Of a stretch of 48,085 bases of DNA, positions 8,632-17,952 are shown piece after piece; positions within the stretch are counted from its first letter, which is position 1, and each line of letters begins with the position of its first letter. The DNA lies in NCBI RefSeq assembly GCF_001418415.1, contig NZ_LIQT01000044.1:1-48085 (forward strand), read 5' to 3'. The notes below the pieces were generated by a model. It searched no databases. It saw nothing but the letters and a program-made list of their open reading frames with translations, and was not told the DNA's origin. Origin of the DNA: Streptomyces hirsutus. GTDB taxonomy: Bacteria; Actinomycetota; Actinomycetes; Streptomycetales; Streptomycetaceae. The position numbers and the translations under genes are program-made.

Positions 8632-11368
8632 CGACGAGGCGCACCGCACGACTGCCGTCGACTCGCTGGGACACTCCACGATCTACCAGTTCAACGACGC
8701 CTTCCAGCTCATCGCCGAGACGGATGCGCTGGGCAACGTGGTCCGGCAGGAATGGAACAGGCGAGATCAACTCACAGCGCGTACGGATCCGTTGGGGCGC
8801 ACCACCCACATGGAGTGGGATGCGGCCGGTAATCTCGCAGCCGTTCGCCTACCTGACGGCTCCACTTCGTCCGCCCGCTTCAACGAACTCAACCTGCTCA
8901 TCGAGCTGACCGGCTACGACGGGTTGGTTGTGCGACAGGACTGGGACGAGCGTGGCAACTGTACGGCCGTGACGCGACCTGATGGTTCGACGGTGAGGTT
9001 CACCCGGGATGAAACCGGTGCTCTCACTTCTCTCACCGACCCGCTGGGCTCGGTGCAGCGCTTCACCAACAATGCGGCCGGGCAGCCGCTCTCCGCGACG
9101 GACCCGCTCGGAGCCGTCTGGCAGTTCACCTACGACGCTTTCGGACGGAGTGCGACGGTCGCCGATCCCCTGGGATCGACAACCGTGACGACATGGACCA
9201 TCGAAGGGCTGCAGGCCTCCCGACGTGACCCGGACGGCAGCGGCGAACGCTGGACGTACGACGGTGAGGGAAACTGCGTCACCCACACAGACGCGCTAGG
9301 TCAGGTCACCCGTTTCACCTACGGCGCTTTCGACCTACTGACCTCCCGGACGACTTCCGACGGAGTCCGGTACGTCTTCACCCACGACACCGAGTTGCGT
9401 CTCGTACAGGTCGGCAACCCGCACGGACTCACCTGGGACTACGTCCACGATGCCGCAGGCCGACTCGTCACGGAGACGGACTTCGAAGGCCGGACGGTGA
9501 CGTACGCGTACGACGCGGCCGGGCAGCTCCTCAGCCGTGTCAATCCGCTGGGGCAGGCAACCGTCTTCCGGTACGACAGCGTGGGGAACCAGGTGGAGAG
9601 GACGGTCGACGGGGCGGCCACGATCGCCTTCGTGCACGACGCCGCCGGTCGGCTCCTCAGCGCCACAGGTCACGACGCCACACTGAGCTACGTGTACGAC
9701 GCCGCGGGACGCATCACGAGCGAGGCGATCGACGGGCGCGCGGTGACGACGGCCTACGACGTGCTGAATCGTCCCACGCGCCGTACGACGCCCAGTGGCG
9801 TCATCACACGCTACGAGTACGACGCGGCAGGCAATCGCACCGCTCTCACCGCCTCCGGCCGGACCCTTGTCTCCGAGTACGACGCGGTGGGACGGGAAAG
9901 CACGCGGCGGCTGGGGCCCACCGGACTCGTCCTCACCCAGTCCTGGGACACCGAGGACCGACTCACCGGTCAGACGCTGTCCTCGCCGCGATCCGCGCAA
10001 CCGCTCAAACAGCAGACATACACCTATCGGGCCGACGGCTGTGTGACGGCACTGGACGATCAAGGCACAGGCCGCCGCACATTCGATGTAGACACAGCGG
10101 GACAAGTCACCGCCGTCCGTGCCGCGGACTGGACCGAGACCTACGCGTACGACGAGACCGGCAACCTGACCTGGGCCTCCTGGCCCGAGCGACAGCCCGT
10201 GCCCGAGGGGCGCGGGGAGCGCACGTACGAGGGTCACCGAGTCTCGCGAGCCGGTTCGGTGCGCTACGAGTACGACTCCGCAGGGCGCGTGATCCTGCGC
10301 CGTAGGACCCGGCTCTCCCGCAAGCCCGACATCTGGCGCTACACCTGGGACTCCGAAGACCGGCTCACCTCGGTGACCACGCCCGACGGAACAGCCTGGC
10401 GCTACCGGTACGACCCGCTCGGACGCCGCGTCGCCAAGCAGCGTCTTGGCGAGGACGGAGCGACGGTCCTGGAGGAGACCCGCTTCACCTGGGACGGCCC
10501 GCACCTGGCGGAGCAGACCACGCGCACCCACGACAGCCCGGAAGAACACTCCCTCACCTGGGACCGTGAAGGAGTGCGACCTGTCGCACAGACGGAGCGC
10601 ACTGCCCTGGCGGGTGCTCCCCAGGAAGTCGTCGACGAACGATTCTTCGCCATCATCACCGACCTCGTCGGTACCCCGACCGAGCTCGTCTCAGAGGACG
10701 GCGCCTTCGCCTGGCGCTCGGACGCCACGCTCTGGGGTCTCACCGTGCCCGATACGAGTGCGACGGCTTATACGCCGCTCCGTTTTCCCGGGCAGTACTT
10801 CGACGCGGAGACAGGGCTTCACTACAACTACTTTCGGCATTACGACCCGGTGACGGCGGCCTACATCAGCCCCGATCCCTTGGGAATGGACGCCGGTCCG
10901 AATCCTCGCCGCTACACCCTCAACCCGCTTCTCTGGTTCGACTACCTGGGCCTTCTCACCTGTCGGCAGAACGCGCGCCGGCTGCGAAGGAACATGAGGC
11001 GCGAGGGACGCCGCCCGCCACGCGGCCACGCGGCTGCCCATATCGTTCCGTCCGGAGGGAACGCGGGCCACTGGGTACCCGGAGCCCGCAGCCGTGCACT
11101 GTTGGAGAGGTATGGAGTCGATGTCAACGACGCAGCCAACGGAATCCCGCTGGGTCATCCGGCCCCCCACAACTACACCCACCGCGAACCTTTCCTGCGC
11201 CGAGTCAACCAGCATCTGGAGCAGGTCGTGCGTGACGGGGTGGACCAGGGAATGGGCGTGCGCGCCATTCGCGCACAGCTACGGCGGGAACTGCGCAGCA
11301 TCGGCCGCCAGGTCGAGGGTGAGCTCGCCACCGGTGCGCCGGGGCCTGGCGCGGTCTGGACGGCGTGA
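8597..11368 (+). CDS. RHS-family polymorphic toxin, YD-repeat core and AHH-like nuclease tip
   Basis: Continues the RHS protein in another frame from about 8615; the GTG at 8597 is only the nominal start. More than 20 YD-type repeats (YDxxGxxxxxxDPLG) make up residues 1-~700, forming the RHS shell. The conserved RHS boundary, with GQYFDAETGLHYNYFRHYDPVTAAYISPDPLG, lies at about 730-765. The variable tip (about 790-923) reads AAAHIVPSGGNAGHW...RALLERYGVDVNDAANGIPL...HNYTH. This is the arrangement of AHH-type HNH/EndoVII nucleases, though the first His of the AHH motif is Ala here. The stop overlaps the downstream immunity-like gene (TGATG). Confidence 0.85.
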   Translation: MTDSWTYTFTYDDEAHRTTAVDSLGHSTIYQFNDAFQLIAETDALGNVVRQEWNRRDQLTARTDPLGRTTHMEWDAAGNLAAVRLPDGSTSSARFNELNLLIELTGYDGLVVRQDWDERGNCTAVTRPDGSTVRFTRDETGALTSLTDPLGSVQRFTNNAAGQPLSATDPLGAVWQFTYDAFGRSATVADPLGSTTVTTWTIEGLQASRRDPDGSGERWTYDGEGNCVTHTDALGQVTRFTYGAFDLLTSRTTSDGVRYVFTHDTELRLVQVGNPHGLTWDYVHDAAGRLVTETDFEGRTVTYAYDAAGQLLSRVNPLGQATVFRYDSVGNQVERTVDGAATIAFVHDAAGRLLSATGHDATLSYVYDAAGRITSEAIDGRAVTTAYDVLNRPTRRTTPSGVITRYEYDAAGNRTALTASGRTLVSEYDAVGRESTRRLGPTGLVLTQSWDTEDRLTGQTLSSPRSAQPLKQQTYTYRADGCVTALDDQGTGRRTFDVDTAGQVTAVRAADWTETYAYDETGNLTWASWPERQPVPEGRGERTYEGHRVSRAGSVRYEYDSAGRVILRRRTRLSRKPDIWRYTWDSEDRLTSVTTPDGTAWRYRYDPLGRRVAKQRLGEDGATVLEETRFTWDGPHLAEQTTRTHDSPEEHSLTWDREGVRPVAQTERTALAGAPQEVVDERFFAIITDLVGTPTELVSEDGAFAWRSDATLWGLTVPDTSATAYTPLRFPGQYFDAETGLHYNYFRHYDPVTAAYISPDPLGMDAGPNPRRYTLNPLLWFDYLGLLTCRQNARRLRRNMRREGRRPPRGHAAAHIVPSGGNAGHWVPGARSRALLERYGVDVNDAANGIPLGHPAPHNYTHREPFLRRVNQHLEQVVRDGVDQGMGVRAIRAQLRRELRSIGRQVEGELATGAPGPGAVWTA

Positions 11369-11976
11369 TGACGACTGACCGCTCTCGCGGGCCTCTCACG
11401 GTCTACCGCTTGATGCCGAGCCTGGGGGACTTCCGGACCCTGTCCCTTGAGGAGTACGCACACCGGAAGCTGATCCGAGGGCTGCGCACCGGGGACTTTG
11501 CGGACCTGCCGGATTCGTTTGCCGCCGAGTGGGTCGGGAATCCGCGTCTGCGGGAGGCCGAGTTCCCCTGCGGGTATCCGGGTGCTCCGGTGTTCAGCAG
11601 TCGTGTCGCCGACCTTCTGGCGGGAGAACTGGCGGCAGCGGGACGTTACCTCCCTGTCTTCCCGGAAGGTGCCGACCCGGAGGCTGAACCCGAGTACGCC
11701 CTCTACCTCGTGGAGAAGGTGGTCGACTGTGTGGATCCACGCAGGTCGTCCAAGCCGAAGAAGGGAACGGGCCAGATGAAGATCACAGTCTTCCGCCCCG
11801 ATGCCCTGCCTGCCGAGCTGCCCGCTTTTCGTGTGCCCGATTTCCCGGGAGCCGTCCACTGGAACGGCTGGGCGGTCGAGCGCCTCCAGAAGATCCTGGG
11901 CGCCGACCTGGAGGCCCGCCTGATCTGGTCGGAGGACCGGGCTCTCACGCCGCATCCCGAGCCATGGGGCTTCTGA
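11368..11976 (+). CDS. Probable immunity protein for the RHS toxin (DUF1629/Imm11-like)
   Basis: A soluble ~202-aa protein with no signal peptide. Its start overlaps the toxin stop (TGATG at 11366-11370); a GTG at 11365 is an alternative. Features typical of DUF1629-type immunity proteins are present: a SSRVADLLAGELAAAGRYLPVFP segment, the YALYLVEKVVDCVDPRRSS turn, FRVPDF, and a C-terminal AVERLQKILGADLEARLIW. Immediate coupling to a nuclease-tipped RHS gene strongly suggests that it neutralises that toxin in the producing cell; family assignment is by pattern only. Confidence 0.65.
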   Translation: MTTDRSRGPLTVYRLMPSLGDFRTLSLEEYAHRKLIRGLRTGDFADLPDSFAAEWVGNPRLREAEFPCGYPGAPVFSSRVADLLAGELAAAGRYLPVFPEGADPEAEPEYALYLVEKVVDCVDPRRSSKPKKGTGQMKITVFRPDALPAELPAFRVPDFPGAVHWNGWAVERLQKILGADLEARLIWSEDRALTPHPEPWGF

Positions 11977-12035
11977 CGCGTGACGTGCCGTCCGGGTGCG
12001 GTGCCTCCCAGCAGCCGGTACTCGGCGGCTGTGGT

Positions 12036-12063
12036 TTGACCCCCGTCACCCCCGGGGTATTCT
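12036..12063 (+). promoter_or_regulatory. Putative vegetative promoter P1 of the S10 operon
   Basis: TTGACC at 12036-12041 and TATTCT at 12058-12063 are separated by 16 bp. This is a close match to the principal-sigma (HrdB) consensus of Streptomyces. The hexamers are identical to those found upstream of rplM. The predicted start is about 12070. Confidence 0.6.
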
Positions 12064-12074
12064 CTCCGGCCCGA

Positions 12075-12105
12075 TTGGCCAGGCCGCTCCCCGCTGTGGC
12101 AGACT
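12075..12105 (+). promoter_or_regulatory. Putative second promoter P2 of the S10 operon
   Basis: TTGGCC at 12075-12080 and CAGACT at 12100-12105, with a TGG extended -10 in front. The 19-bp spacer is long, so this is a weaker call than P1. Confidence 0.35.
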
Positions 12106-12462
12106 AGCGGGGTTGCTCGGTCGAGTGCCGATGCTGCGCGTCTCCCGTCGGGAGGACCGGAAGCGAGTCCCACAGTACTCGTCGTCCCATGCATTACATC
12201 GAGAGATGTAGGGGCGGACGTACGGGAATCTTCCGGGAAGTGTCAGCGGGGTGCAGACCAGGCGCCCGGTGGGCCTCTCGCCCCCGCCCGCGGTTCCGGA
12301 AGGGCCCGCACTCCCATGCAGGGAAGTTCCGACAAGGGACATTCATGTCGACGGGAGCGCGACACGCCCGACCGCGTGGGTCGGAGGAGGGGAGGGTGAG
12401 TGACAGAGCGGGCAAACCATCGGGTTCCAGAGCGTTACTAGAGACAGGACTACGAAGTAGCC

Positions 12463-12771
12463 ATGGCGGGACAGAAGATCCGCATCCGGCTCAAGGCCTA
12501 CGACCACGAGGTCATCGACTCCTCGGCGAAGAAGATCGTCGAGACGGTGACGCGTACTGGTGCGTCGGTCGCGGGCCCGGTGCCGCTTCCCACTGAGAAG
12601 AACGTGTACTGCGTCATCAAGTCGCCGCACAAGTACAAGGACTCGCGCGAGCACTTCGAGATGCGCACGCACAAGCGCCTCATCGACATCCTCGACCCGA
12701 CCCCCAAGACCGTTGACTCCCTGATGCGACTCGACCTCCCGGCCGGTGTCGACATCGAGATCAAGCTCTGA
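12463..12771 (+). CDS. rpsJ: 30S ribosomal protein S10
   Basis: A 102-aa protein with the S10 sequence throughout ([27 protein letters not shown]...[36 protein letters not shown]). S10 sits in the 30S head and in many bacteria doubles as NusE in antitermination. First gene of the S10 cluster. Unlike many bacteria, fusA and tuf are not directly upstream; an RHS toxin module lies there. Confidence 0.98.
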   Translation: MAGQKIRIRLKAYDHEVIDSSAKKIVETVTRTGASVAGPVPLPTEKNVYCVIKSPHKYKDSREHFEMRTHKRLIDILDPTPKTVDSLMRLDLPAGVDIEIKL

Positions 12772-12789
12772 GGGCCGGTGATCTGAGAG

Positions 12790-13434
12790 ATGACCAAGCA
12801 GATCAAGGGCATCCTGGGCGAGAAGCTCGGCATGACGCAGGTGTGGGACGAGAACAACCGCGTTGTTCCCGTCACCGTCCTCAAGGCCGGGCCCAATGTC
12901 GTCACCCAGGTCCGTACGAACGACGCCGACGGCTACGAGTCCGTCCAGATCGCGTTCGGTGAGATCGACCCGCGCAAGGTGAACAAGCCCCTCAAGGGCC
13001 ACTTCGCCAAGGCCGACGTCACCCCCCGTCGTCACCTCGTCGAGATCCGCACCGCGGACGCCTCCGAGTACACGCTGGGCCAGGAAGTCACCGCCGAGGT
13101 GTTCGAGGCCGGCGTGAAGGTCGACGTCACCGCGAAGAGCAAGGGCAAGGGCTTCAGTGGCGTCATGAAGCGCCACAACTTCAAGGGCAACAAGGCCTCG
13201 CACGGCGCCAAGCGCGTGCACCGCATGCCCGGTTCCATCGGCGGCTGCGCCACCCCGGGTCGTGTGTTCAAGGGCCAGCGCATGGCGGGCCGTATGGGCA
13301 ACGAGCGGGTCACCACCCAGAACCTGACCGTCCACGCCGTTGACGCGGAGAAGGGTCTGCTGCTCATCAAGGGCGCGGTTCCCGGTCCGAACGGCGGCCT
13401 CGTCCTGGTCCGCACCGCGGCCAAGGGGGCCTGA
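12790..13434 (+). CDS. rplC: 50S ribosomal protein L3
   Basis: 214 aa. Starts [30 protein letters not shown] and contains the long extension that reaches the peptidyl-transferase centre ([52 protein letters not shown]). L3 is an early assembly protein of the large subunit. ATG 12790 lies 18 nt after the rpsJ stop. Confidence 0.98.
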   Translation: MTKQIKGILGEKLGMTQVWDENNRVVPVTVLKAGPNVVTQVRTNDADGYESVQIAFGEIDPRKVNKPLKGHFAKADVTPRRHLVEIRTADASEYTLGQEVTAEVFEAGVKVDVTAKSKGKGFSGVMKRHNFKGNKASHGAKRVHRMPGSIGGCATPGRVFKGQRMAGRMGNERVTTQNLTVHAVDAEKGLLLIKGAVPGPNGGLVLVRTAAKGA

Positions 13435-13442
13435 GGTAACCG

Positions 13443-14102
13443 ATGAGCACTGTTGACATCCTTTCGCCTGCCGGCGAGAAGACCGGAAGCGTCGAGCTCC
13501 CCGCGGAGATCTTCGGCGTGGAGAAGATCAGCATCCCGCTGATCCACCAGGTCGTCGTCGCGCAGAACGCCGCTGCCCGCCAGGGCACGCACAAGACCAA
13601 GCGTCGCGGTGAAGTCCGTGGTGGCGGCAAGAAGCCGTACCGACAGAAGGGCACCGGCCGCGCCCGTCAGGGCTCGACCCGTGCGCCGCAGTTCGCCGGC
13701 GGTGGCATCGTCCACGGCCCGCAGCCGCGCGACTACTCGCAGCGGACCCCGAAGAAGATGAAGGCCGCGGCCCTGCGCCACGCCCTCACCGACCGGGCCC
13801 GCCACGACCGCATTCACGTCGTCACCGGCGTGATCGAGGGCGAGAACCCCTCCACGAAGGCCGCCAAGACGCTGTTCGGCAAGATTTCGGAGCGCAAGCA
13901 CCTGCTCCTGGTCGTCGACCGCGCCGACGAGGCCGCGTGGCTCTCCGCCCGCAACCTGCCCCAGGTCCACATCCTGGAGCCGGGCCAGCTGAACACGTAC
14001 GACGTTCTCGTCTCGGACGACGTGGTCTTCACCAAGACCGCTTTCGAGTCCTTCGTCGCCGGCCCGAACAAGGCCAACGACAACGAAGGGAGCGAGGTCT
14101 GA
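13443..14102 (+). CDS. rplD: 50S ribosomal protein L4
   Basis: 219 aa. The loop that lines the exit tunnel is clear ([54 protein letters not shown]). L4 is the autogenous regulator of the S10 operon in enterobacteria; the long leader here leaves that possibility open. The stop overlaps the rplW start (TGATG). Confidence 0.98.
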   Translation: MSTVDILSPAGEKTGSVELPAEIFGVEKISIPLIHQVVVAQNAAARQGTHKTKRRGEVRGGGKKPYRQKGTGRARQGSTRAPQFAGGGIVHGPQPRDYSQRTPKKMKAAALRHALTDRARHDRIHVVTGVIEGENPSTKAAKTLFGKISERKHLLLVVDRADEAAWLSARNLPQVHILEPGQLNTYDVLVSDDVVFTKTAFESFVAGPNKANDNEGSEV

Positions 14103-14521
14103 TGGCAGTCCGTCACCCCTCCATCGCCTCCAAGGCGGCGAAGAAGGTCAAGGCCGCGCGCGTCGCCAAGGCGCACCGCCACGCCACCGAGGGCAAGAAC
14201 ACCGTCGTCACCCCGGCGAGCAAGTCGTACACGGACCCCCGTGACGTCCTGGTCAAGCCGGTCGTGTCGGAGAAGAGCTACGCGCTCATCGACGAGAACA
14301 AGTACACGTTCATCGTCGCTCCGGGCTCCAACAAGACGGAGATCAAGGAGGCCGTGCAGGCGGTCTTCTCGGTCAAGGTCACCGGGGTCAACACGATCAA
14401 CCGCCAGGGCAAGCGCAAGCGCACCCGCACCGGCTTCGGCCAGCGCGCGGGCACCAAGCGCGCGATCGTGACCCTTGCCGAGGGCGACCGTATCGACATC
14501 TTCGGCGGTCCGACCTCCTGA
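14102..14521 (+). CDS. rplW: 50S ribosomal protein L23
   Basis: 139 aa from the ATG at 14102, which overlaps the rplD stop by one base. The L23 core is [57 protein letters not shown]. An N-terminal Ala/Lys-rich extension of about 45 residues precedes the core, typical of Streptomyces. L23 lies at the tunnel exit and docks trigger factor and SRP. Longer in-frame starts inside rplD were rejected. Confidence 0.97.
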   Translation: MAVRHPSIASKAAKKVKAARVAKAHRHATEGKNTVVTPASKSYTDPRDVLVKPVVSEKSYALIDENKYTFIVAPGSNKTEIKEAVQAVFSVKVTGVNTINRQGKRKRTRTGFGQRAGTKRAIVTLAEGDRIDIFGGPTS

Positions 14522-14561
14522 CGGAGGTTCGGATCGTCCGGAATCGGACGAGGACTGAGAA

Positions 14562-15398
14562 ATGGGAATCCGCAAGTACAAGCCGACTACGCCGGGCCGT
14601 CGTGGCTCCAGCGTCGCCGACTTCGTCGAGGTCACGCGGTCCACGCCGGAGAAGTCGCTGGTCCGTCCCCTGCACAGCAAGGGCGGCCGTAACAACTCAG
14701 GTCGTGTGACCGTTCGCCACCAGGGTGGCGGACACAAGCGCGCCTACCGCGTGATCGACTTCCGTCGTCACGACAAGGACGGCGTGCCGGCGAAGGTCGC
14801 GCACATCGAGTACGACCCCAACCGCACCGCGCGCATCGCGCTGCTGCACTACGCCGACGGCGAGAAGCGCTACATCCTCGCCCCGCGCAACCTGCAGCAG
14901 GGCGACCGCGTCGAGAACGGTCCCGGGGCCGACATCAAGCCGGGCAACAACCTCGCCCTGCGCAACATCCCGGTCGGTACGACGCTGCACGCCATCGAGC
15001 TGCGTCCCGGCGGCGGTGCCAAGTTCGCCCGCTCCGCCGGCGCCTCGGTGCAGCTGCTCGCGAAGGAGGGCACCATGGCCCACCTGCGCATGCCGTCCGG
15101 CGAGATCCGCCTGGTCGACGTCCGCTGCCGCGCCACCGTCGGCGAGGTCGGCAACGCCGAGCAGAGCAACATCAACTGGGGCAAGGCCGGGCGCAAGCGC
15201 TGGCTGGGCGTCCGCCCGAGCGTGCGTGGTGTGGTCATGAACCCGGTGGACCACCCGCACGGTGGTGGTGAAGGCCGTACCTCCGGTGGTCGCCACCCGG
15301 TGTCCCCGTGGGGTCAGAAGGAAGGCCGTACTCGTTCGCCCAAGAAGGCGTCGAACAAGTACATCGTCCGCCGCCGCAAGACGAACAAGAAGCGCTAG
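14562..15398 (+). CDS. rplB: 50S ribosomal protein L2
   Basis: 278 aa, the usual L2 length. Contains the RNA-binding [24 protein letters not shown] and the conserved C-terminal [27 protein letters not shown], whose His is needed near the peptidyl-transferase centre. A small hairpin (CGTCCG-GAAT-CGGACG, 14535-14550) lies in the 40-nt gap after rplW, and ATG 14562 follows. Confidence 0.98.
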   Translation: MGIRKYKPTTPGRRGSSVADFVEVTRSTPEKSLVRPLHSKGGRNNSGRVTVRHQGGGHKRAYRVIDFRRHDKDGVPAKVAHIEYDPNRTARIALLHYADGEKRYILAPRNLQQGDRVENGPGADIKPGNNLALRNIPVGTTLHAIELRPGGGAKFARSAGASVQLLAKEGTMAHLRMPSGEIRLVDVRCRATVGEVGNAEQSNINWGKAGRKRWLGVRPSVRGVVMNPVDHPHGGGEGRTSGGRHPVSPWGQKEGRTRSPKKASNKYIVRRRKTNKKR

Positions 15399-15410
15399 GA
15401 GCGGGTTTAG

Positions 15411-15692
15411 ATGCCGCGTAGTCTCAAGAAGGGGCCCTTCGTCGACGACCACCTGATCAAGAAGGTGGATGTCCAGAACGAAGCCGGCACCAAGAACGTC
15501 ATCAAGACCTGGTCCCGTCGCTCGATGATCGTCCCGGCCATGCTCGGCCACACGATCGCGGTGCACAACGGCAAGACCCACATTCCGGTGTTTGTCACCG
15601 AGTCGATGGTCGGCCACAAGCTCGGTGAGTTCTCGCCGACGCGCACCTTCCGGGGTCACGTCAAGGACGACCGGAAGTCGAAGCGCCGCTAA
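15411..15692 (+). CDS. rpsS: 30S ribosomal protein S19
   Basis: 93 aa. Begins [18 protein letters not shown] and contains [48 protein letters not shown], all diagnostic of S19. S19 forms a head contact with S13 in the 30S subunit. Standard S10-cluster position between rplB and rplV. Confidence 0.98.
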   Translation: MPRSLKKGPFVDDHLIKKVDVQNEAGTKNVIKTWSRRSMIVPAMLGHTIAVHNGKTHIPVFVTESMVGHKLGEFSPTRTFRGHVKDDRKSKRR

Positions 15693-15734
15693 CAGCGGGG
15701 TGGAATGACCATGACAGACACTGGAAGGACAACC

Positions 15735-16082
15735 ATGGAAGCCAGGGCCCAGGCGCGGTACATCCGCGTTACGCCCATGAAGGCCCGCCGAGTGGTGGAC
15801 CTTATCCGTGGCATGGATGCCACGGAGGCTCAGGCGGTCCTGCGTTTCGCCCCGCAGGCCGCGAGCGTGCCGGTCGGCAAGGTGCTGGACAGCGCCATTG
15901 CCAACGCCGCGCACAACTACGACCACACCGACGCCGACAGCCTCGTCATCTCCGAGGCGTACGTCGACGAGGGCCCGACCCTTAAGCGGTTCCGGCCGCG
16001 TGCCCAGGGCCGCGCCTACCGGATCCGCAAGCGGACCAGCCACATCACCGTGGTCGTCAGCAGCAAGGAAGGAACCCGGTAA
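15735..16082 (+). CDS. rplV: 50S ribosomal protein L22
   Basis: 115 aa from the ATG at 15735, which has GGAAGGA seven bases upstream and begins [25 protein letters not shown]. An in-frame ATG at 15705 would add 10 residues, but its only purine run abuts the start codon. The C-terminal hairpin ([26 protein letters not shown]) reaches the exit tunnel, where macrolide resistance changes are known. The stop overlaps rpsC. Confidence 0.96.
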   Translation: MEARAQARYIRVTPMKARRVVDLIRGMDATEAQAVLRFAPQAASVPVGKVLDSAIANAAHNYDHTDADSLVISEAYVDEGPTLKRFRPRAQGRAYRIRKRTSHITVVVSSKEGTR

Positions 16083-16909
16083 TGGGCCAGAAGGTTAACC
16101 CGCATGGGTTCCGGCTCGGCATCACCACCGACTTCAAGTCGCGCTGGTACGCCGACAAGCTGTACAAGGACTACGTCAAGGAAGACGTCGCCATCCGTCG
16201 GATGATGACGTCCGGCATGGAGCGCGCCGGCATCTCGAAGGTGGAGATCGAGCGCACCCGTGACCGTGTGCGGGTGGACATCCACACCGCGCGTCCGGGC
16301 ATCGTCATCGGCCGCCGTGGCGCCGAGGCCGACCGCATCCGCGGCGACCTCGAGAAGCTCACGGGCAAGCAGGTCCAGCTGAACATCCTCGAGGTCAAGA
16401 ACCCCGAGACCGATGCTCAGCTGGTTGCCCAGGCCGTTGCCGAGCAGCTCTCCTCCCGCGTCTCCTTCCGCCGTGCCATGCGCAAGAGCATGCAGTCGGC
16501 GATGAAGGCCGGCGCCAAGGGCATCAAGATCCAGTGCGGTGGCCGCCTCGGCGGCGCCGAGATGTCCCGCTCGGAGTTCTACCGCGAGGGCCGTGTGCCC
16601 CTGCACACGCTCCGCGCGAACGTGGACTACGGCTTCTTCGAGGCCAAGACGACCTTCGGCCGCATCGGTGTGAAGGTCTGGATCTACAAGGGCGACGTCA
16701 AGAACATCGCCGAGGTCCGCGCCGAGAACGCCGCTGCCCGCGCCGGCAACCGCCCGGCCCGTGGTGGCGCTGACCGCCCGGCCCGTGGTGGCCGCGGTGG
16801 CGAGCGTGGCGGTCGCGGTCGCAAGCCGCAGCAGGCTCCCGCTGCCGAGGCCCCCAAGGCTGAGGCTCCGGCTGCCGCTCCGGCTGAGAGCACCGGAACG
16901 GAGGCCTGA
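16082..16909 (+). CDS. rpsC: 30S ribosomal protein S3 with an Arg/Gly-rich tail
   Basis: 275 aa. The KH domain ([54 protein letters not shown]) and the C-terminal S3 domain ([38 protein letters not shown]) are complete. After about residue 218 comes a low-complexity tail. It starts with [24 protein letters not shown], resembling RGG RNA-binding motifs, then runs Pro/Ala/Glu to the end. The tail explains the length beyond the usual ~210-230 aa. The start overlaps the rplV stop (TAATG). Confidence 0.98.
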   Translation: MGQKVNPHGFRLGITTDFKSRWYADKLYKDYVKEDVAIRRMMTSGMERAGISKVEIERTRDRVRVDIHTARPGIVIGRRGAEADRIRGDLEKLTGKQVQLNILEVKNPETDAQLVAQAVAEQLSSRVSFRRAMRKSMQSAMKAGAKGIKIQCGGRLGGAEMSRSEFYREGRVPLHTLRANVDYGFFEAKTTFGRIGVKVWIYKGDVKNIAEVRAENAAARAGNRPARGGADRPARGGRGGERGGRGRKPQQAPAAEAPKAEAPAAAPAESTGTEA

Positions 16910-16914
16910 CCGAC

Positions 16915-17334
16915 ATGCTGATCCCCCGTAGGGTCAAGCACCGCAAGCAGCACCACCCGACGCGCCGTGGTCAGGCCAAGGGCGGTACGACGGTCGCGTT
17001 CGGCGAGTACGGCATTCAGGCCCTCACGCCGGCGTACGTGACCAACCGCCAGATCGAGGCGGCCCGTATCGCCATGACCCGCCACATCAAGCGTGGCGGC
17101 AAGGTCTGGATCAACATCTACCCGGACCGTCCCCTGACGAAGAAGCCTGCCGAGACCCGCATGGGTTCCGGTAAGGGTTCTCCGGAGTGGTGGATCGCGA
17201 ACGTGCACCCGGGTCGGGTCATGTTCGAGCTGTCCTACCCCAACGAGAAGATCGCCCGTGAGGCGCTGACTCGCGCAGCCCACAAGCTGCCGATGAAGTG
17301 CCGGATCGTCAAGCGCGAGGCAGGTGAAGCGTGA
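16915..17334 (+). CDS. rplP: 50S ribosomal protein L16
   Basis: 139 aa. Diagnostic stretches are [36 protein letters not shown] and [45 protein letters not shown]16 contacts the A-site tRNA elbow, and its mutations affect evernimicin-type antibiotics. The stop overlaps rpmC by one base. Confidence 0.98.
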   Translation: MLIPRRVKHRKQHHPTRRGQAKGGTTVAFGEYGIQALTPAYVTNRQIEAARIAMTRHIKRGGKVWINIYPDRPLTKKPAETRMGSGKGSPEWWIANVHPGRVMFELSYPNEKIAREALTRAAHKLPMKCRIVKREAGEA

Positions 17335-17558
17335 TGTCGGCCGGTACCAAGGCGTCCGAGCTGCGCGAACTGGGTGACGAGGAGCTTCTGGCGAAGCTCC
17401 GCGAAGCCAAGGAAGAGCTGTTCAACCTCCGCTTCCAGGCGGCGACCGGACAGCTCGAGAACCACGGTCGGCTGAAGGCCGTCCGCAAGGACATCGCGCG
17501 GATCTACACCCTGATGCGCGAGCGCGAGCTGGGCATCGAAACGGTGGAGAACGCCTGA
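17334..17558 (+). CDS. rpmC: 50S ribosomal protein L29
   Basis: 74 aa, a two-helix protein ([58 protein letters not shown]). I use ATG 17334, which overlaps the rplP stop (TGATG), over the GTG one codon earlier. L29 sits near the tunnel exit beside L23. Confidence 0.96.
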   Translation: MSAGTKASELRELGDEELLAKLREAKEELFNLRFQAATGQLENHGRLKAVRKDIARIYTLMRERELGIETVENA

Positions 17559-17845
17559 TGAGCGAGAACAACGTGACTGAGACGAACACCGAGGCTCGAG
17601 GCTTCCGCAAGACCCGCGAGGGCATCGTCGTCAGCGACAAGATGGACAAGACCGTCGTCGTCGCCGTCGAGGACCGCAAGAAGCACGCGCTGTACGGGAA
17701 GGTCATCCGCAGCACGAGCAAGCTCAAGGCCCACGACGAGCAGAACTCGGCCGGCGTCGGCGACCGTGTCCTCCTGATGGAGACCCGGCCGATGTCCGCG
17801 ACGAAGCACTGGCGCATCGTCGAGGTCCTCGAGAAGGCCAAGTAA
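17558..17845 (+). CDS. rpsQ: 30S ribosomal protein S17
   Basis: 95 aa. OB-fold core [78 protein letters not shown]17 binds 16S rRNA early in assembly. Overlaps rpmC (TGATG). It is the last gene of the S10 portion; two strong hairpins follow before rplN. Confidence 0.98.
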   Translation: MSENNVTETNTEARGFRKTREGIVVSDKMDKTVVVAVEDRKKHALYGKVIRSTSKLKAHDEQNSAGVGDRVLLMETRPMSATKHWRIVEVLEKAK

Positions 17846-17847
17846 TC

Positions 17848-17871
17848 TCCTGCGAGGCACCCCTCGCAGGA
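17848..17871 (+). terminator. Hairpin 1 between the S10 and spc clusters
   Basis: A perfect 10-bp stem (TCCTGCGAGG and complement) with loop CACC begins two bases after the rpsQ stop. No T-run follows. It may be a partial terminator, an RNase processing site or an mRNA-stabilising end. Confidence 0.5.
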
Positions 17872-17886
17872 CAGTTCCGCCAGGCT

Positions 17887-17924
17887 CCGGGGGCCGTTCG
17901 CTCAAGCAGATGAGCGGCCCCCGG
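17887..17924 (+). terminator. Hairpin 2 between the S10 and spc clusters
   Basis: CCGGGGGC (17887-17894) pairs with GCCCCCGG (17917-17924), and CGCTCA (17899-17904) with TGAGCG (17911-17916). A 4-nt bulge (CGTT) separates the two parts on one side. With hairpin 1 it forms a tandem structure exactly at the classical S10/spc operon boundary. Confidence 0.5.
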
Positions 17925-17952
17925 GGAACCGGCAGACAAACAGGAGATAGAC

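Larger units (their letters stand above)
11977..12462 (+). other. S10 operon promoter and long leader region
   Basis: A 486-bp non-coding region. A CAGCCG/CGGCTG stem at 12012-12031 may terminate the immunity gene. Two promoters follow, and then a leader of roughly 350-390 nt. The leader contains several small hairpins: CTCCC-GTC-GGGAG at 12142-12154, TACATC-GAGA-GATGTA (GNRA-type loop) at 12195-12210, and CTTCC-G-GGAAG near 12230. Leaders of S10 operons often bind L4 for autogenous control; whether this one does is unknown. Confidence 0.5.

Noticed and set aside
12189..12596. An ORF in the S10 leader running into rpsJ
   Set aside because: Poor codon usage and ends out of frame inside rpsJ; the region is better explained as leader RNA.
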